From Epiperipatus broadwayi (Eukaryota; Onychophora; Udeonychophora; Euonychophora; Peripatidae), in assembly GCA_028023455.1 (NCBI GenBank), contig JAQFVV010000158.1, positions 1,426,001-1,490,000 of the forward strand: DNA of 64,000 nucleotides. The letters run 5' to 3'. Below are positions 35,255-47,950 of this stretch, piece by piece; the stretch's first letter is position 1; every line of letters starts with the position of its first letter. Under the pieces are notes generated by a model. The model searched no databases, was not told the origin of the DNA, and saw only the letters and a list, made by a program, of their open reading frames with translations. The position numbers and the translations under genes were made by a program.

Positions 35255-36140
35255 CATTGAATATAAAAGCATTTGAACAGAAATTGGAAGTTGAGAATGA
35301 TTATGTTAGTATGGGATATAAAAGACATTAAAAAGATTTTCCAAAATAATAATACAAAAGATAGTATAAGGCATAGGTATAAAAATATGAAGTGGGTTTC
35401 AGTTCCATATTCAGAGCATTTATATAAGACACTGATAAAAGAAAAGGTACCTGATGGTATTAAGATAGGATGGAAAAATAGTAAATCTTTAGGGAAATGG
35501 ATTTGTAACTCAAAAAGGATGGGTAGTATTAAAAATATGGTAGGATTGGTTTATAAAATTCGTTGTCACTTCGCAATATGACATATGTAGGTCAAACAGG
35601 AAAGATTGCCATGGAAAAAGATAAGAAGCATGATAGGGCAATTAACAGAAAGAATATACGATCAGAACTATGTATACATTTTTTGGATATTGGACATAAA
35701 ATGATTTGTGAAAAAAATATTCAGGTAATAAAGTATGTTAAAAATTACAAGGAAAGAAAATATTATGAGACTTTTATTCAAAGAAAATTTGAACAAATGT
35801 GAAAACATGGTCAAAAGTCCAGCACAATTAGGGGGGAAAGGGCATTGTTAGATTATTGGAAACTTTAGAGTTATAATTTTAAAAATAAAAGGGATTATTA
35901 TTATTTAATTATTTGTATATATATATTATGGGGAAAGAAAGGACTGTAATAAGTTTAATCATTTTTATATACATATATGTATTTTGCTAATTATATTTAA
36001 TGTATGTGTTTTAATAATTATATTTATTGTAATGTTATGTAAATAATTTCCAATGGGGGAATTATAGTAGAATAATTGGTCATGTGATTGTGTAAAAAGA
36101 AACATCTTGAAAAGGTTCCATTAAGGAGTGAAAGCCAGAT
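35255..36140 (+). mobile_element. Penelope-like element 3' fragment
   Basis: Begins where LINE copy B breaks off. The frame 35273-35581 gives 'VPYSEHLYKTLIKEKVPDGIKIGWKNSKSLGKW', the linker before the endonuclease, then 'GLVYKIRC'. The frame 35563-35802 continues with 'MTYVGQTGKIAMEKDKKH', 'LDIGHKM' and 'ERKYYETFIQRKF', the order of a GIY-YIG endonuclease of Penelope-like elements. The non-coding tail is AT-rich and includes CATCTTGAAAAGGTTCC-ATTAAGGAGTGAAAGCC near 36105, reminiscent of Penelope-like 3' ends. Confidence 0.65.
35273..35802 (+). pseudogene. GIY-YIG endonuclease remnant of a Penelope-like element
   Basis: Two overlapping frames carry one domain. The first ends KIRCHFAI-stop; the second starts inside it and reads 'NMTYVGQTGK'. 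A one-base lesion at about 35563-35575 therefore splits the conserved 'YKIRC..C...YVGQTG' core. The family uses this nuclease to nick target DNA before reverse transcription. The YVG core and a later His and Glu-containing 'YYETFIQ' are present; the Arg/Lys after TG is Lys. The reverse transcriptase that should precede it is absent, replaced by LINE copy B. Confidence 0.65.
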
Positions 36141-38490
36141 GTACTAAATAATATTTTTATTTATAGTGAATTGTCTATTTGAATTTTGTTTTAAATTATT
36201 TTTAATTTTAATAGTAATTTACAATAAATTTATTATTTCTTAATAAGTTTAAACAAATCATCCTGTCAATTCATCTATAACATACTCTTATCTTCTTTGA
36301 CTTTTTTCCAGCACAATTGTTTTCTAGTGTAAAATATTTTTATCCAGTGGTGCAAAGTCTCTCTGGTAGCATGCCATTTCATATTCTACACAGCTAATCA
36401 TTCATTATTGATTGATAAAGGAACAATTAGTTATTTTTAGTTACAAGTTTAAAAAATAGAAAACAAACAAACTTAATTGGCTATTTTGATGTGTAATAGC
36501 TAATTTTTTATGGCTCTAATAATGGATTAATTGGATTACCTTTGCTCTGAAATCAGCTATTTAAAATCTGTTTAGTTTTTTGTTTTTTTTTTATCAAATG
36601 CTAAAACAGCTTTTAAATAGTTAACTACAGGGCAAAAACTTCTCCAATAGTTCTTCAAAGTCTATCAAAGAAAAATATATTACTGAATAAAATTGTCATG
36701 TTTTGATGATGATAATTTTTCTGTTTTTCTCACTTGTGGTTTTCTCTCTCAAAAAAAATGAAATAATCATTGGATTGATGTGTATAGACTAGCTATGTGG
36801 AAAAAAAATCTTACATCTGTTTAAAACCTGAATAAATATTACATTTTGTCTTTGGATTCAAATTCCAAGTTGAAATTGCTCTATTTTAATCATATCATAA
36901 TTCATTAGAAAAATGTATAATGCTGGGAAAAAACTAATTAGCAATGAGGTGACAATCTTACTGATGATAGATCATTCTAGAGAAATGATATTCATTTGAT
37001 CACTAGTTATCAGTGCTAATTTAACCAACATAATTCTAATCCCATATTTAAATCTTGATTTTTCTAATTATATATTCAAAGCTGTAATGAGATTTTTAGC
37101 AAACTTAGTCAAGCCAAATATTTAGCATGATTCTCTCCCTCCAATGTCAAATAGGCAGTAACTAGAGCTTCCAAATACAATCAATGGGTGAATCTTGCAC
37201 ACTTGACTACCTATTTATTGTACTAGCTACTAATAAAATGTGAAAAATAAAGTGAGTCTCTTGAACTATAATCTTGAATATCCATGTCACAATTTGACTT
37301 TCTATAATTAGATTGGAATAGGATCTTAATGATTTAGTCTCAATACATCCTTATATGATTTTTTATTGCAATTTGGGCAGTTTAATAAACATCGCTTTAG
37401 AGATTTAAAATTTCTATATTATCTTATTGTTATTAAGATTAAAATGCTTACTAAGCAAGTGGTTATACAGCGACACAATTTTATAATACAGTATATTTTT
37501 ACAGAGACTTAATTTTTTATAGGATAGTAAGCTTTTTTTTAAAAAAAAACAAAAAAACAAACAATGTTTCTGAGAAAATTCTAGACTTAATGATGTTCAT
37601 GATGAAATTATTGCTGTTTAAACTCAACTCTAATGTCTCCTGATCTGATTCCAAAGATATACATATTTCTTTATCTTCTGCATTAAAATCTATTATACTG
37701 CAAAGATTAGATTGAGGAATAATCGGGCATATAAGATGCATTACAGATTCTTTTTTTAGAACATACCTGATATCATCACTAAAATGACCTTATTTTAAGT
37801 ACTTACAAAAATGATGTCCAAACCACCATCATCCAAGATGAATCAATCAGTATCATTTGAATAATATTTGTTAATATATTTGAAGGCAATTTTTGACTTT
37901 TATCATATTTTGTTATTACTCAATAGTTTTCACAGAAATTGTGCATCTTCTTGCCTAGATCTGTTTGACTGCCACAAAATATGACTGATGAGTTTCTAGA
38001 TAAATCATAATCCAATAGAAAAGTTTTTGACTCGATTTCACTTCAATGCACATTATTTTCAATATTATATATATATTGTAACGATATGTATATACACATG
38101 TTGTGTAAGTGTGTGTGTATATACGGGTTACATGATTTACTTAAATCATAATTAATAATTTGGTAAAAATTAAAATAAAAAGAAAATGTTAGGAATAAGT
38201 TAGAAATTATTTATAAATTATTTCTTATCTTTCTTTTATATATAATTTTCTGTCAAAAAAATACTCTTTGTTAAAAGTATTTCTTAATTAAAATTTTTTT
38301 ATAATTAATTGAAATAAGTGTAATAAACTATATCAGGCTCTGGAGATTAAGATTCCAGACTGATTATTTGAACAATATAGCTAAGCTTAGAGTAATTAAA
38401 ATAGAAAAACAAGAAAATAAAGGAATGTAACTTTTAATTAAAATAATGTAAAAATAAAATGTATTAATAATGTGGTTGAGACTCGATCAA
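36141..38490. other. AT-rich intergenic DNA, no supported gene
   Basis: No family recognised. The minus-strand frame 37517-37741 (74 codons) has a plausible composition but no similarity that I can name. Confidence 0.4.
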
Positions 38491-39130
38491 AGGTAGGGGT
38501 CAGTGTGTATAAAAGCTGACATTATTGTCTTCATTGAGATTGAGATTCAGACTTCAAGGTTATTATTGATAGATATTTGTTGAGAATCATATTATTGAGA
38601 TTGATATTCTTCATTGAAACAACCAGCACCAGTGAGCAAAGTCAATGAGCTGTTAATAGCTCAGCATGATGAAACCATTCTACTATCGTGCCATGAAAGA
38701 AATGAGTGGCTAGTTCCAAACGCTGGTGTTCAGCCATTTTCCTCTGCTCATCTCCTGTGTGCCATTAGCCAAATGCATGGTAGTTTACTCTTACTTACCT
38801 TCTGCCGATGTTTAAACCCACTATGCCAAATCAAGAGAACCAGCCCACACCGTAGGATGCGGAATCAGGAAGCTTCATTTATGTTACACATATGCCTACC
38901 AAGTATGTGACTGGATCCGAAGAAAAGGTGATCACCCATATATGAAAACCAAAGACAGTACTTAAACCACTTGTGGAAACCAGTGACTGTGCTTAAACCG
39001 CATATGAAACCCAGAAACTGTGCTGTACTTAGTGCTTAAACCGCATATGAAACCCAGAAACTGTGCTGTATTTAGATCTAAGTAACTATTATCCATGGTG
39101 CCATTATTAAAATTTAAAATTTTAATACTA
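38491..39130 (+). repeat. GC-richer repeat block with TATA and 43-bp tandem units
   Basis: A TATAAAAGC box at about 38508 is followed by a transcribed-looking region holding a 98-codon frame (38614-38910) that I cannot identify. Then come 43-bp tandem units (core GCTTAAACCGCATATGAAAC) at 38991-39033 and 39034-39076, with a diverged third unit just before. The block could be a solo LTR or another mobile element, but matching ends or a target duplication were not found. Confidence 0.4.
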
Positions 39131-42100
39131 GTATTAAAATTAAAATCTTCCCTTGAATAGAATTCATTTCAGAAGCATGTATATTTGTTAAATGTAGAAT
39201 ATCTCATATGTCTTTTTTATTATTATTATTGTTATTGTCTGTTAATAAATTGAGGTAAATTATTGGTGTCGTTTATATCTCTCCATTTATCTAAGTAAAT
39301 GTGTTGCCGGTCTCATGTTTAAGAACTAGCCATGGGTTAAGCACTTGAAATGTGTTAGTGACATTTCATGGGTTCCAGTGTAAGTATTGAATGGTGCCCT
39401 GGATTTAAATCCTTTATAAATAATCCCCATGAGATTTTTCACGTGTCATGCAGCCGGGTAGTTTCTCGGTCTGACTGGGGGTATGATTAGTAGGTAAATA
39501 TTAATCATATTTACTCCTCTGCTTGAATAATGGGGTCTTTAAAATTATATTAGAGATTGAGATGTTTTAAAATATAATTCAATAAATAATAAGTAATTAG
39601 ACTTGGAATAAATAACAGTATTTAAAATGTTTATTTTTTTTTATATTGTAATGATCTAGAGAATACTAGCTTACCATGATCTGCACTACAGGGTGCCATC
39701 TAGGCATTTGAACCTAGAAAAATTTATAAAGTAGGCAGATACGTAAGTCAAAAAAAAACTTTTTATTTTATTTTAATAAATATATTTTGATATCCGGTCG
39801 TTAGCCCATGTCACTAGCTCAGGGAATAGCAGAGATTTAATAATATCATATCTTATCTAATTATATTTCAAAATTAAAAAATAAATAAAATAAGCCACTG
39901 CCAGTAATTAACATACAAAAATTTTTTTATGCATATATATATATATATAAGATTTAACATTATTATTTTAATATGTTTACTTTAACATTTAACATTATTT
40001 TTACTTTTATTTTAGATTTTTAATTTACATTTTAAATTTTATACTATTATTAGTTCGCACAGATTTGTTTAAAAATGTTGAGTATAGATCGGTTAGATAG
40101 ATTCCACGGTCAAAAACATTTCAAAATAAACATAAACGATCAAAATACAAACTCATTGTTACCGTCAATTGCAGAGGGAAATTTATAAGTAACCCAATAG
40201 CATTCACCATAAGATGCTTGTATTAACACCAATAACTTAAAAGACATCCGAATAAATACATTTTAGATACTCACCGTAAGGTATCAGTATTTACCGAATG
40301 TCTATATATATTATGATCGAATATGAAAACCAAAAACATAATCAACCGGTAACGAACCCATGCAAGCGTCTATACCCAACTTAAATTTAATGCATCTTTA
40401 TTTAGAGTGTCGAGTATGAATAGACTACATAGATTTGCATTTGAAAAGAACATATTCAATCCTTGTTTAACCTTAGGCCAAAGGTTCGCAGTCAAACCAA
40501 ACTTCAATCCATCTGATATATCGATGTGTTCAATGTAATATGAATACGGCAGCACAATTAGGTTAAGAAAAGAAACTGCTTCTCGTCAGATAGGAATATT
40601 ACATCTATCTGACAATGAGAGCAATAAAAAAAAACTCCATAGGAAGGAACTGCAGTCTCCATCTTATAATTCCTCTCATAGGCAAAACGAGTGTGTGCGG
40701 TGTATAATAGCGATTCTGCCCCTAGCAAATCTCGTACTACATCTACTAATTACACCAATATATCCAATTCATTGACCTAATTCAACTACGAAACGAATAA
40801 CCTAAGATTACCTACCCTAATATAACTTTACAAATCTATATAGCTATTCACGCCCGACCCAAGTTTAATATTTATATAACTAGTTTAATGAAAAACAGAT
40901 ATCATAATAAAACTTAAAGAACAAATAAATAAATAAATGGAAATGATTTTACAAAAAAAATACATTAAATAAAATTATAACTAATTAATAAATAACGTTG
41001 GTCAGATAGGATTCTATTTCTTAATTATTTTAAATACGGAAAGTTTTTAATTTAATGTTCATTAATTATAAAGTTCTTACGGTTTTAAACAGTTCCTCTT
41101 TATCAGTTGCTTGCTATTTGAATGTGAATTCCCACACCATCCTAAAAAGATTGTTTGAGTTAGCCATTGTTTTTTTATTTATTTATCCGGAGGTCTTTTA
41201 GTTTAGTTGGTCCTCAATGTAGAAAATCAAACGATGTCATTTCTCTCTCTTTTTTTTTTAACAAAACTGAAGGGATTGAAGAGTGCGTCTTTTCAATCCC
41301 TTCTCCTTCAACTCCACACTAACACATATAGTCACATCGTAATAACTAATTAATTCTTTTATTTTCAAACCTTTCCTTTTATAATAATTTTGTGGATTAA
41401 CTCAACATTACGTCATGATGGTGAAAACCTTTTCGTTGGGGTCCGATTTCCTGATGGATTTCTTTCATTTGCTAAAAGTTTCTATTGTTTTCCTATCTGA
41501 CCGCTGCTTATACATTTAAATGCCCAAAGGCTAGTTTACTAATTAAAATAATCATTTCCATTTTACAAAAGATTAATTAATTTGTTTTCAAACTTAAACA
41601 TATATTTTTATCTCTAAATCTTTTCTGAAAATTTAGTTTTAAACTACTCTTTTTTTAATAAAGTTTTATTTTAATAATTATTTATCTGTGCGATTTTATA
41701 TATATGCGAGTTTAAGATGATTTTTTAATTTTCAGTTTTTAATTCTTAAAAAAGAAATTTTTATTGGCGAACTTTTTTTTTTTATGTTTACTAATAAAAA
41801 ATAATGTAACGTACGTATGTGCCCATTACAATATGAAGGGGGTATTTCCTGTTACAATATATATTACTAGTAGAAGGAAAATATATAAAATGAATTATAT
41901 TAATTACAACAAAAATAACTATGAAAATATATAATTATTTTAATTAATAATTGCTAATGAATAGAAAATTATATAGTATACATTTATACAGGATTTTTTC
42001 CCCTACCTTGGACATATTGTATTTTTGTTTTAATTGATTCTAGTTAATGTTATATGTAAAATAGACGTCTTCTATGCATACAATGTAAATTGAAATTTTA

Positions 42101-42939
42101 AAATCCATCACCCTGAAAAGAGCAAAAATAAATATTTGCTGAAAAAATCTTTTCTGTATTATTATTTTATTATATATGTGCAATTGTTGTTATATAAAGA
42201 TATTTTATATTATATTGTAAGATTTATTTAAATATATGAAAAAGCAGAATAATGGATTAAATTTCCGTTTTTGATGATATATTACTAAAAATATTAAAGC
42301 AAGACATAAACAATAACAAATATGGTAAATGCCTTTTATATACCATGACCATACTATTAAACAGATCATTTAACTCAGAATTTTACAAAAGTTGTATTTG
42401 AAAAAAAAAACTTAAAAAATAATGTTATTTCTGAAATATGATGGGTAATTACAAATTCTAAAAGGAAATACATCTTGCATATAACGGACTACAGAAAACT
42501 CTTCCATGAACTAAATTACAGAATGTATACAAAGAGATAAGTCTTCCAAAGCATTTACCTGTTTTATAGAATCTGTAGTTAGACAGTTACATTAGCATAA
42601 TACGAGATCAATAGTTGTATATTCCAAACTGGAGGATAACAAACACCTAAACAACTTTTCTATAGTGCTAAAAATGATCTGAAAATAATTATAGGAAAAT
42701 TAAAATAATGAAAAAATAAAGTCAGAACTAAATATCAAAATAAACTTACTCATATGTTATCAAACAGTTTGTAGCAGAGGTCATGTGATATTGACAATTA
42801 GAAGTGATAAATTTAGCCTTGATCCAGAATCTCTCATCCCTTAAGTTTCTCACTCTCCCACTATATTAAATTGTACATAGCATAGTAAATAAAGTTGTTG
42901 AAAAAAAAACATCTTAAACGTTAAATCTTTCTGTTTGCC
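39131..42939. other. Intergenic DNA with several hairpins, no supported gene
   Basis: Moderately less AT-rich between 40050 and 41500. It holds a perfect 9-bp hairpin GTCAGATAG / CTATCTGAC (40585-40593 and 40605-40613) and a 15-bp hairpin with one mismatch (41269-41283 and 41289-41303). GGTCAGATAGGA occurs at about 40999 and in inverse at about 41485-41496, possible ends of a 0.5-kb MITE. No coding family recognised. Confidence 0.4.
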
Positions 42940-44400
42940 TGAAGGTTTGTGATATGGTATATTAGTTGTCCAAAATTTTATGTTGGATTATTTCCACCAT
43001 CTAACATTAAATAATAAATGTCTTGAGAAAAAAAGTTTAAACTTTAATTTTCCAATTATATTCAACTGTTAGCAATAACACGTATTCTCTCTTCATATAT
43101 TTCTGGCTTGATCTATAACAATACTGGATGGGAATTGAATCTGGACCTTTACGTTCTTGAATGTTGATTTTTAAGAAACACTGTATCCAACAACCATTTT
43201 GCCATAGACAGCAGTCTATTTTTATTAAAAGCAAAGTTAATTAGTACCTTCCAGACATTATGTATTTCACACTAGGTTGACTTATGGGGTTATTTGCCAT
43301 TGCCATGTGAGTAGCTTTGAATTTCCTTCTTTATATCTTTTCTGCTCTGCAATATTTTTTTTTAGCCAATTGAACATATTTTCATTGGTACACACATGGT
43401 CTGCTACTTTAGACACATCTGTGTTATCTTTTCTAATCATCAATTAATGATTTTTCAATCACTTTTCAATGGGCCAACTAGTCCCAGCAATATACATCCT
43501 GGCCACTTTATATGGTATTTTATAGATGCAGTTTTTGTCTTCACCATTTCAAGTTTAGGCTTTGCAGATGTTAGAATTCCTCACAGTGGTATGACTCCGG
43601 AAAGCTGTTCTGATGTTATATTCATTATAGATTTTCTTTAGTTTGTTATTACCGGTATGTATGAATACATTGCAATATCAATAATTGTTTTTTTTTCTTT
43701 TGATGTTTTTTTTGTTGTTGTGTATTTAAGGTTTTCTTAATGATAGCTGATGGATTATTAGTCTTTATGAGTTTGTTATATGTAGGTCTTTTCTTTTTCC
43801 AAATCACTGGTTTCTGAATAAACTTCTTTTACTTCATTCGTCCATGATAATTCCGTTTTATGTTAATGGTGTAATTGGATATACATGCTAAGTACTTTTC
43901 TTGTATGAGTGGGGTTTATGTAAACTGTAGTTTTGATTTTGCCATGAGTGCACAATCTTGTAACACGCATCTAATAATGCCAATTGTTTTTATTCTGAAT
44001 TTAATTAAAAGGAATATGATGTTGATATATGTCCAGAATGTCTGTATAGTGCTTTACTATGTGACCATACAACAAATATATCATCAACATAGCAAAGCCA
44101 AACCTTTACCAGAATGGTTATTGGATAAAACTTTTCTTGCAATTCAATTTTCAAGAATCTAAAGGCCAAGGTTTGATTTCTATGCTAGTACTGTAACTGG
44201 TCAGACTAGCAACATCTAAAAAAAAGAGAGAATACTACTATTTGAAACATGTAGATACTAATGTATGTTCTTACTAATAGTTTAATATAATTGGAAAATT
44301 TAAATAAAGTTTTAAAAAAACTTCTAAAGACATTCAAGATTTAATGTTAGATGGTGGAAACAGTCCAATACACAAGTATAACAAACCTCCAAATAATAAC
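42940..44400 (-). mobile_element. Penelope-like element, minus strand, decayed
   Basis: The minus-strand translation gives, in order, the end of a reverse transcriptase ('VWLCYVDDIFVVWSHSKALYR' with catalytic YVDD at 44080-44091), 'TTVYINPTHT', 'NNKLKKIYNEYNIRTAFRSH', then a GIY-YIG nuclease ('KNCIYKIPYK', 'MYIAGTSWP', 'RKFKATHMAMANNPISQPS'). This order is diagnostic of Penelope-like elements. Sequence at about 42947-43030 (TTTCCACCATCTAACATTAA) reappears in inverted orientation at about 44320-44400 (TTAATGTTAGATGGTGGAAA), a possible pair of terminal repeats. Frames are broken; most of the RT is missing. Confidence 0.8.
43240..44170 (-). pseudogene. RT/GIY-YIG polyprotein pseudogene (Penelope-like)
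   Basis: Remnant of the single Penelope-like protein joining a telomerase-related reverse transcriptase to a C-terminal GIY-YIG nuclease. The YVDD aspartates are intact. In the nuclease the usual 'CYIGETSRP' core reads 'MYIAGTSWP', so the conserved Gly, Glu and Arg positions are altered. The TTVY...PTHT and NIRTAFRS linkers and the final NPISQPS are clear. At least three frame changes separate these blocks. The element is inactive and could move only with enzyme supplied by another copy. Confidence 0.75.
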
Positions 44401-46610
44401 ATTTACTCCAGAATCAGTTATGAACTATTATTTTGATAGGTTGAGAGAGTTACTTTTGTATGACAGACATCCAGAAACAACCTTTTTAAAATTGTACTTT
44501 AAAGCTACTGGATAACATCTTGAACACATTCTTAAAGATTTGGACCCCAAAACAGTACCTCTATATTTATATAAATCCTAAAATTAACTAATATGTTTTA
44601 ATAATTTCAAGCCATTACCTTGTAAGCATAATAAGAGTTAAAAGTAATATCTAAATAACCATAATAATCTTTATTCAATATGGATACTAGCCTGAAGCTA
44701 ATCAATTTGGTACTACTATCTAATGGTATCTTGTTTTATCATATTTAGATAGATATGGCTTAGGAATAGTTACAAAGAATAAGCAAAATTATTGGTAACT
44801 AGAAAGAAAATAAAAGTATTATTATTGATAATTTGATTAAAAAGTAAAGTCTATATGTGTATAAATATTAATAGGTTTTCTAATGAAGATGAAGTTAGCA
44901 AATCTGAAAATAATGGAAAAACTATTTCAACAAGCCTTTTATATCCCCCAAAATTAATCCTCATATAGAAGTCTTTAGATTTTCATCTAAGTTTCTGATT
45001 AAGAGACTCAATTCAAATGTATAAGATTCTGGATTGCACTTAAAGTAAGAATTTGACAGAATAATGCCTAAGAGTTTTTTTCTTTTTTAACAATTATTTG
45101 ATTAATATTACAAAATTATAAAAATATTTTCAATGCATAAATATTAATAATAAGAGTCAGTAAAAGTTGCATTAGAAGTAATTACAATGATAGGAAGTTA
45201 GTTAGTTACAGTGAACAAAACATATAGAAGATATGTAAAGATTTAAAAGAAAAATAACACATATTTTGTAATAAAAAATAATTTTATATGTAAATACTAT
45301 TAAAAAAGTAAGGGAGAAAGAACTAAAACAATGATTTAATTAAAAAAAAAAAAAACATTTAGATTTAGAAAATACAGTAAAAATATTTTAATGAAACATT
45401 AGAATGATGACAGATATGTTAAGTGTGAAAAAACAAATATTTTTTAGAACTTTATAATGAGATACAAAACTATGGAAGAAGAATAGTGAAGATTTTGTGA
45501 GAATAAAATAATACATATTAACATAAAATCAAATACAATAAATGATAGAAATCGCCAAATGAACTATCAAAAAAAAAAACCTAGATATATTATTAGTAAA
45601 TTTGAAGTATTATAATCTTATCTTATTGCATTGCCAAATCCATATAATATTAATATCATCTATATTCCTTACTACTCTTTATAATGCATTGTAAAGAATA
45701 ATAAGGAACATAGATAATATTAAATTAAATTTGCTCATTGAATCATTATAATCATTAGATATCAATCATTCGCTAAAAAATTAATATATTAATACAGTAT
45801 CAATAATTGGAGAGATATAGCAGAAGTGGTTAAATAACATTATTTATCAATGGAAATCATATAGTGTTTTTTATTTTATTTTATATTTTAGCTAACAAAA
45901 TCATCAGACTGTTTACAATAATAATAATAATAAAAAGATTTAACTTTGCATACATCAAAGTATCCCAATAGGTTACATTTCTAGAATCTTCAAAAATAAA
46001 ATCTATTCTGCCCGATCACAGTTAACAATTTCTTTATCACCAGAGGACAATTGAATCTATCGATTTTCAATAGTAAAAAAAAAAAAAAGGGGGGGGGGGG
46101 TTAAATAGCAGGACAGCTGAAATAGCATTACATGTAAGAAGATATGAAGGCTTGCTTTAAAAAAAAAAAAAAGACAATACATATTTTAATAAGATTCCAG
46201 ATGAATCGGGAATTTGTGAAAATAAAATATCAGAACTATTTTCTTTATAGATTAAACTATCTTCATCCACTTCACACTGACCAAACACAAAAATTTTAAG
46301 GATTACACGTGATTTCTGTATATTCTATCCCGATCCACTTACTAAAGTTTGCAAAAATGAGTATTTCTGATTGTACCAATGTAAATTATTCATTTGCGAT
46401 ATGAGAATACAAGAAACTCTTATATCTACTAACATTTCGTCCAACAAGGTTTAGTTGATTATTTATATTACCTTTATTGGTATTCCATTTTTTCTCTCCT
46501 TTATCAAATTCCTTGCCTACCCATTATTTTTCAGCATCGATCTTATATTTCACAGCTTTTCACTTTGTCCTTCGTATAATATTAAAAAAATTATTTACCC
46601 AAATACTAAA
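44401..46610. other. AT-rich intergenic DNA, no supported gene
   Basis: No coding similarity. Contains an A14G12 homopolymer at 46075-46100 and an (AAT)n microsatellite near 45925. Confidence 0.45.
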
Positions 46611-47610
46611 TATTTGAAATACAGGCACTCTTCACATACATGGAACTTAATTGTAAATATAGGGTTAAACTCAGACTTTCAAGCACCCTTCAACTATCCA
46701 CATTATCTCATACAACTGATATTCATGTAAAAAAGATAAATAATCATCAATACATGTATTTCGTACTAAACCAGCACTCATCAATTGATCTTGATTATTA
46801 TCTTCCACACACATATATATATAATCAGTGCGCAATTATATTAAGATAGAAAATCTTCATACTTTAATGGAGAGGCTTCAATCTACTCCAACTTTTCAAC
46901 CATCCATCCCATTGAAAATCTGATGATGAAAAACCCAAATCCCATGCTGATGCCAATATTATTGCCATATCCATGTTGATCTCAAATCACTTGACCTCTC
47001 ATGTATAGGACCTTATCTATTTAAATACATAGAAGAGGGATGGGCAGAATGCAAGCTTAATATGTAAATATTTGAAATACAGGCACTCTTCATATACCTG
47101 GGGCTAAATTGTAAATATAGAGGATTTGGACTCAGACTTTCAAACATCCTTCAACTATCTCATACAACTTATACACATGACCACATACATATAGAAAATA
47201 TGAATAATCACCAAAATATGTATTTTGTACTAAACCAGCACTCATCACTTGGTCCTGATTATCATCTCCCACACATATATATATAAACCGTGCTCAGTTT
47301 ATATTAAGATAGCAAATCTTCATACTTTAATGGACATACTTCAATCTACTCTAATTTTCAACTTTTCAGCCAGCATACCATTGAAAGTCTGATGATGGAA
47401 AGCCCATGATTATATATATATGTATGGGAGATGATAATCAAGACCAATTGATGAGTGCTGGTTTAGTACGAAATACGTATATTGAGTATTTATCTTTTCT
47501 ACATGTGTGTGGTCATGCGTATCAGTTGTATGAGATAGTGTGGATAGTTGAAGGGTGCTTGAAAGTCTGAGTTCAAATCCCATATATTTACCCAAATACT
47601 ATATTTAAAA
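46611..47610. repeat. Tandem and inverted array of a 458-bp repeat
   Basis: A unit starting TATTTGAAATACAGGCACTC at 46611 starts again at 47069, a period of 458 bp. The second unit is cut short near 47400 and is followed by an inverted partial unit (47405-47610). In the plus-oriented inverted unit, TAGTGTGGATAG (47536-47547) and GAGTTCAAATCCC (47569-47581) resemble Pol III A and B boxes at tRNA spacing. The short minus and plus frames here are repeat-derived and not genes. Related copies lie at 4790-5440. Confidence 0.7.
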
Positions 47611-47950
47611 ATTATTATTTCAAATAATGTTAATTATATTTACTTCAGCTTTTGACATTTAAAAAAAAACCCAACTAAAATCTTTTTCAAAATGCGCATC
47701 TACATTAGGTATTTCTAAAGTTTAAGAAAAACTTTAAATTTTAGAAATATATAACGCAGACGCGTGTTTTGAAAAATATTTTTTTAATTCTCTGATCGTG
47801 GCAATAGATTACAGCTAATATATATATACAGACAAAAATAAAGCATGGCCCTTAATCCCAGGAGGCTGTAAAGTCACCAACGAAGGCAGCGGTTGGTGGC
47901 CAAAGGCGGAGGGTGCTAAGAATATCCTGGAGGCGGACCCAGGCTGCCAT

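Noticed and set aside
46455-47595. Frames of 61-91 codons sharing similar peptides
   Set aside because: Similarity comes from the 458-bp repeat units, read on both strands; not genes.
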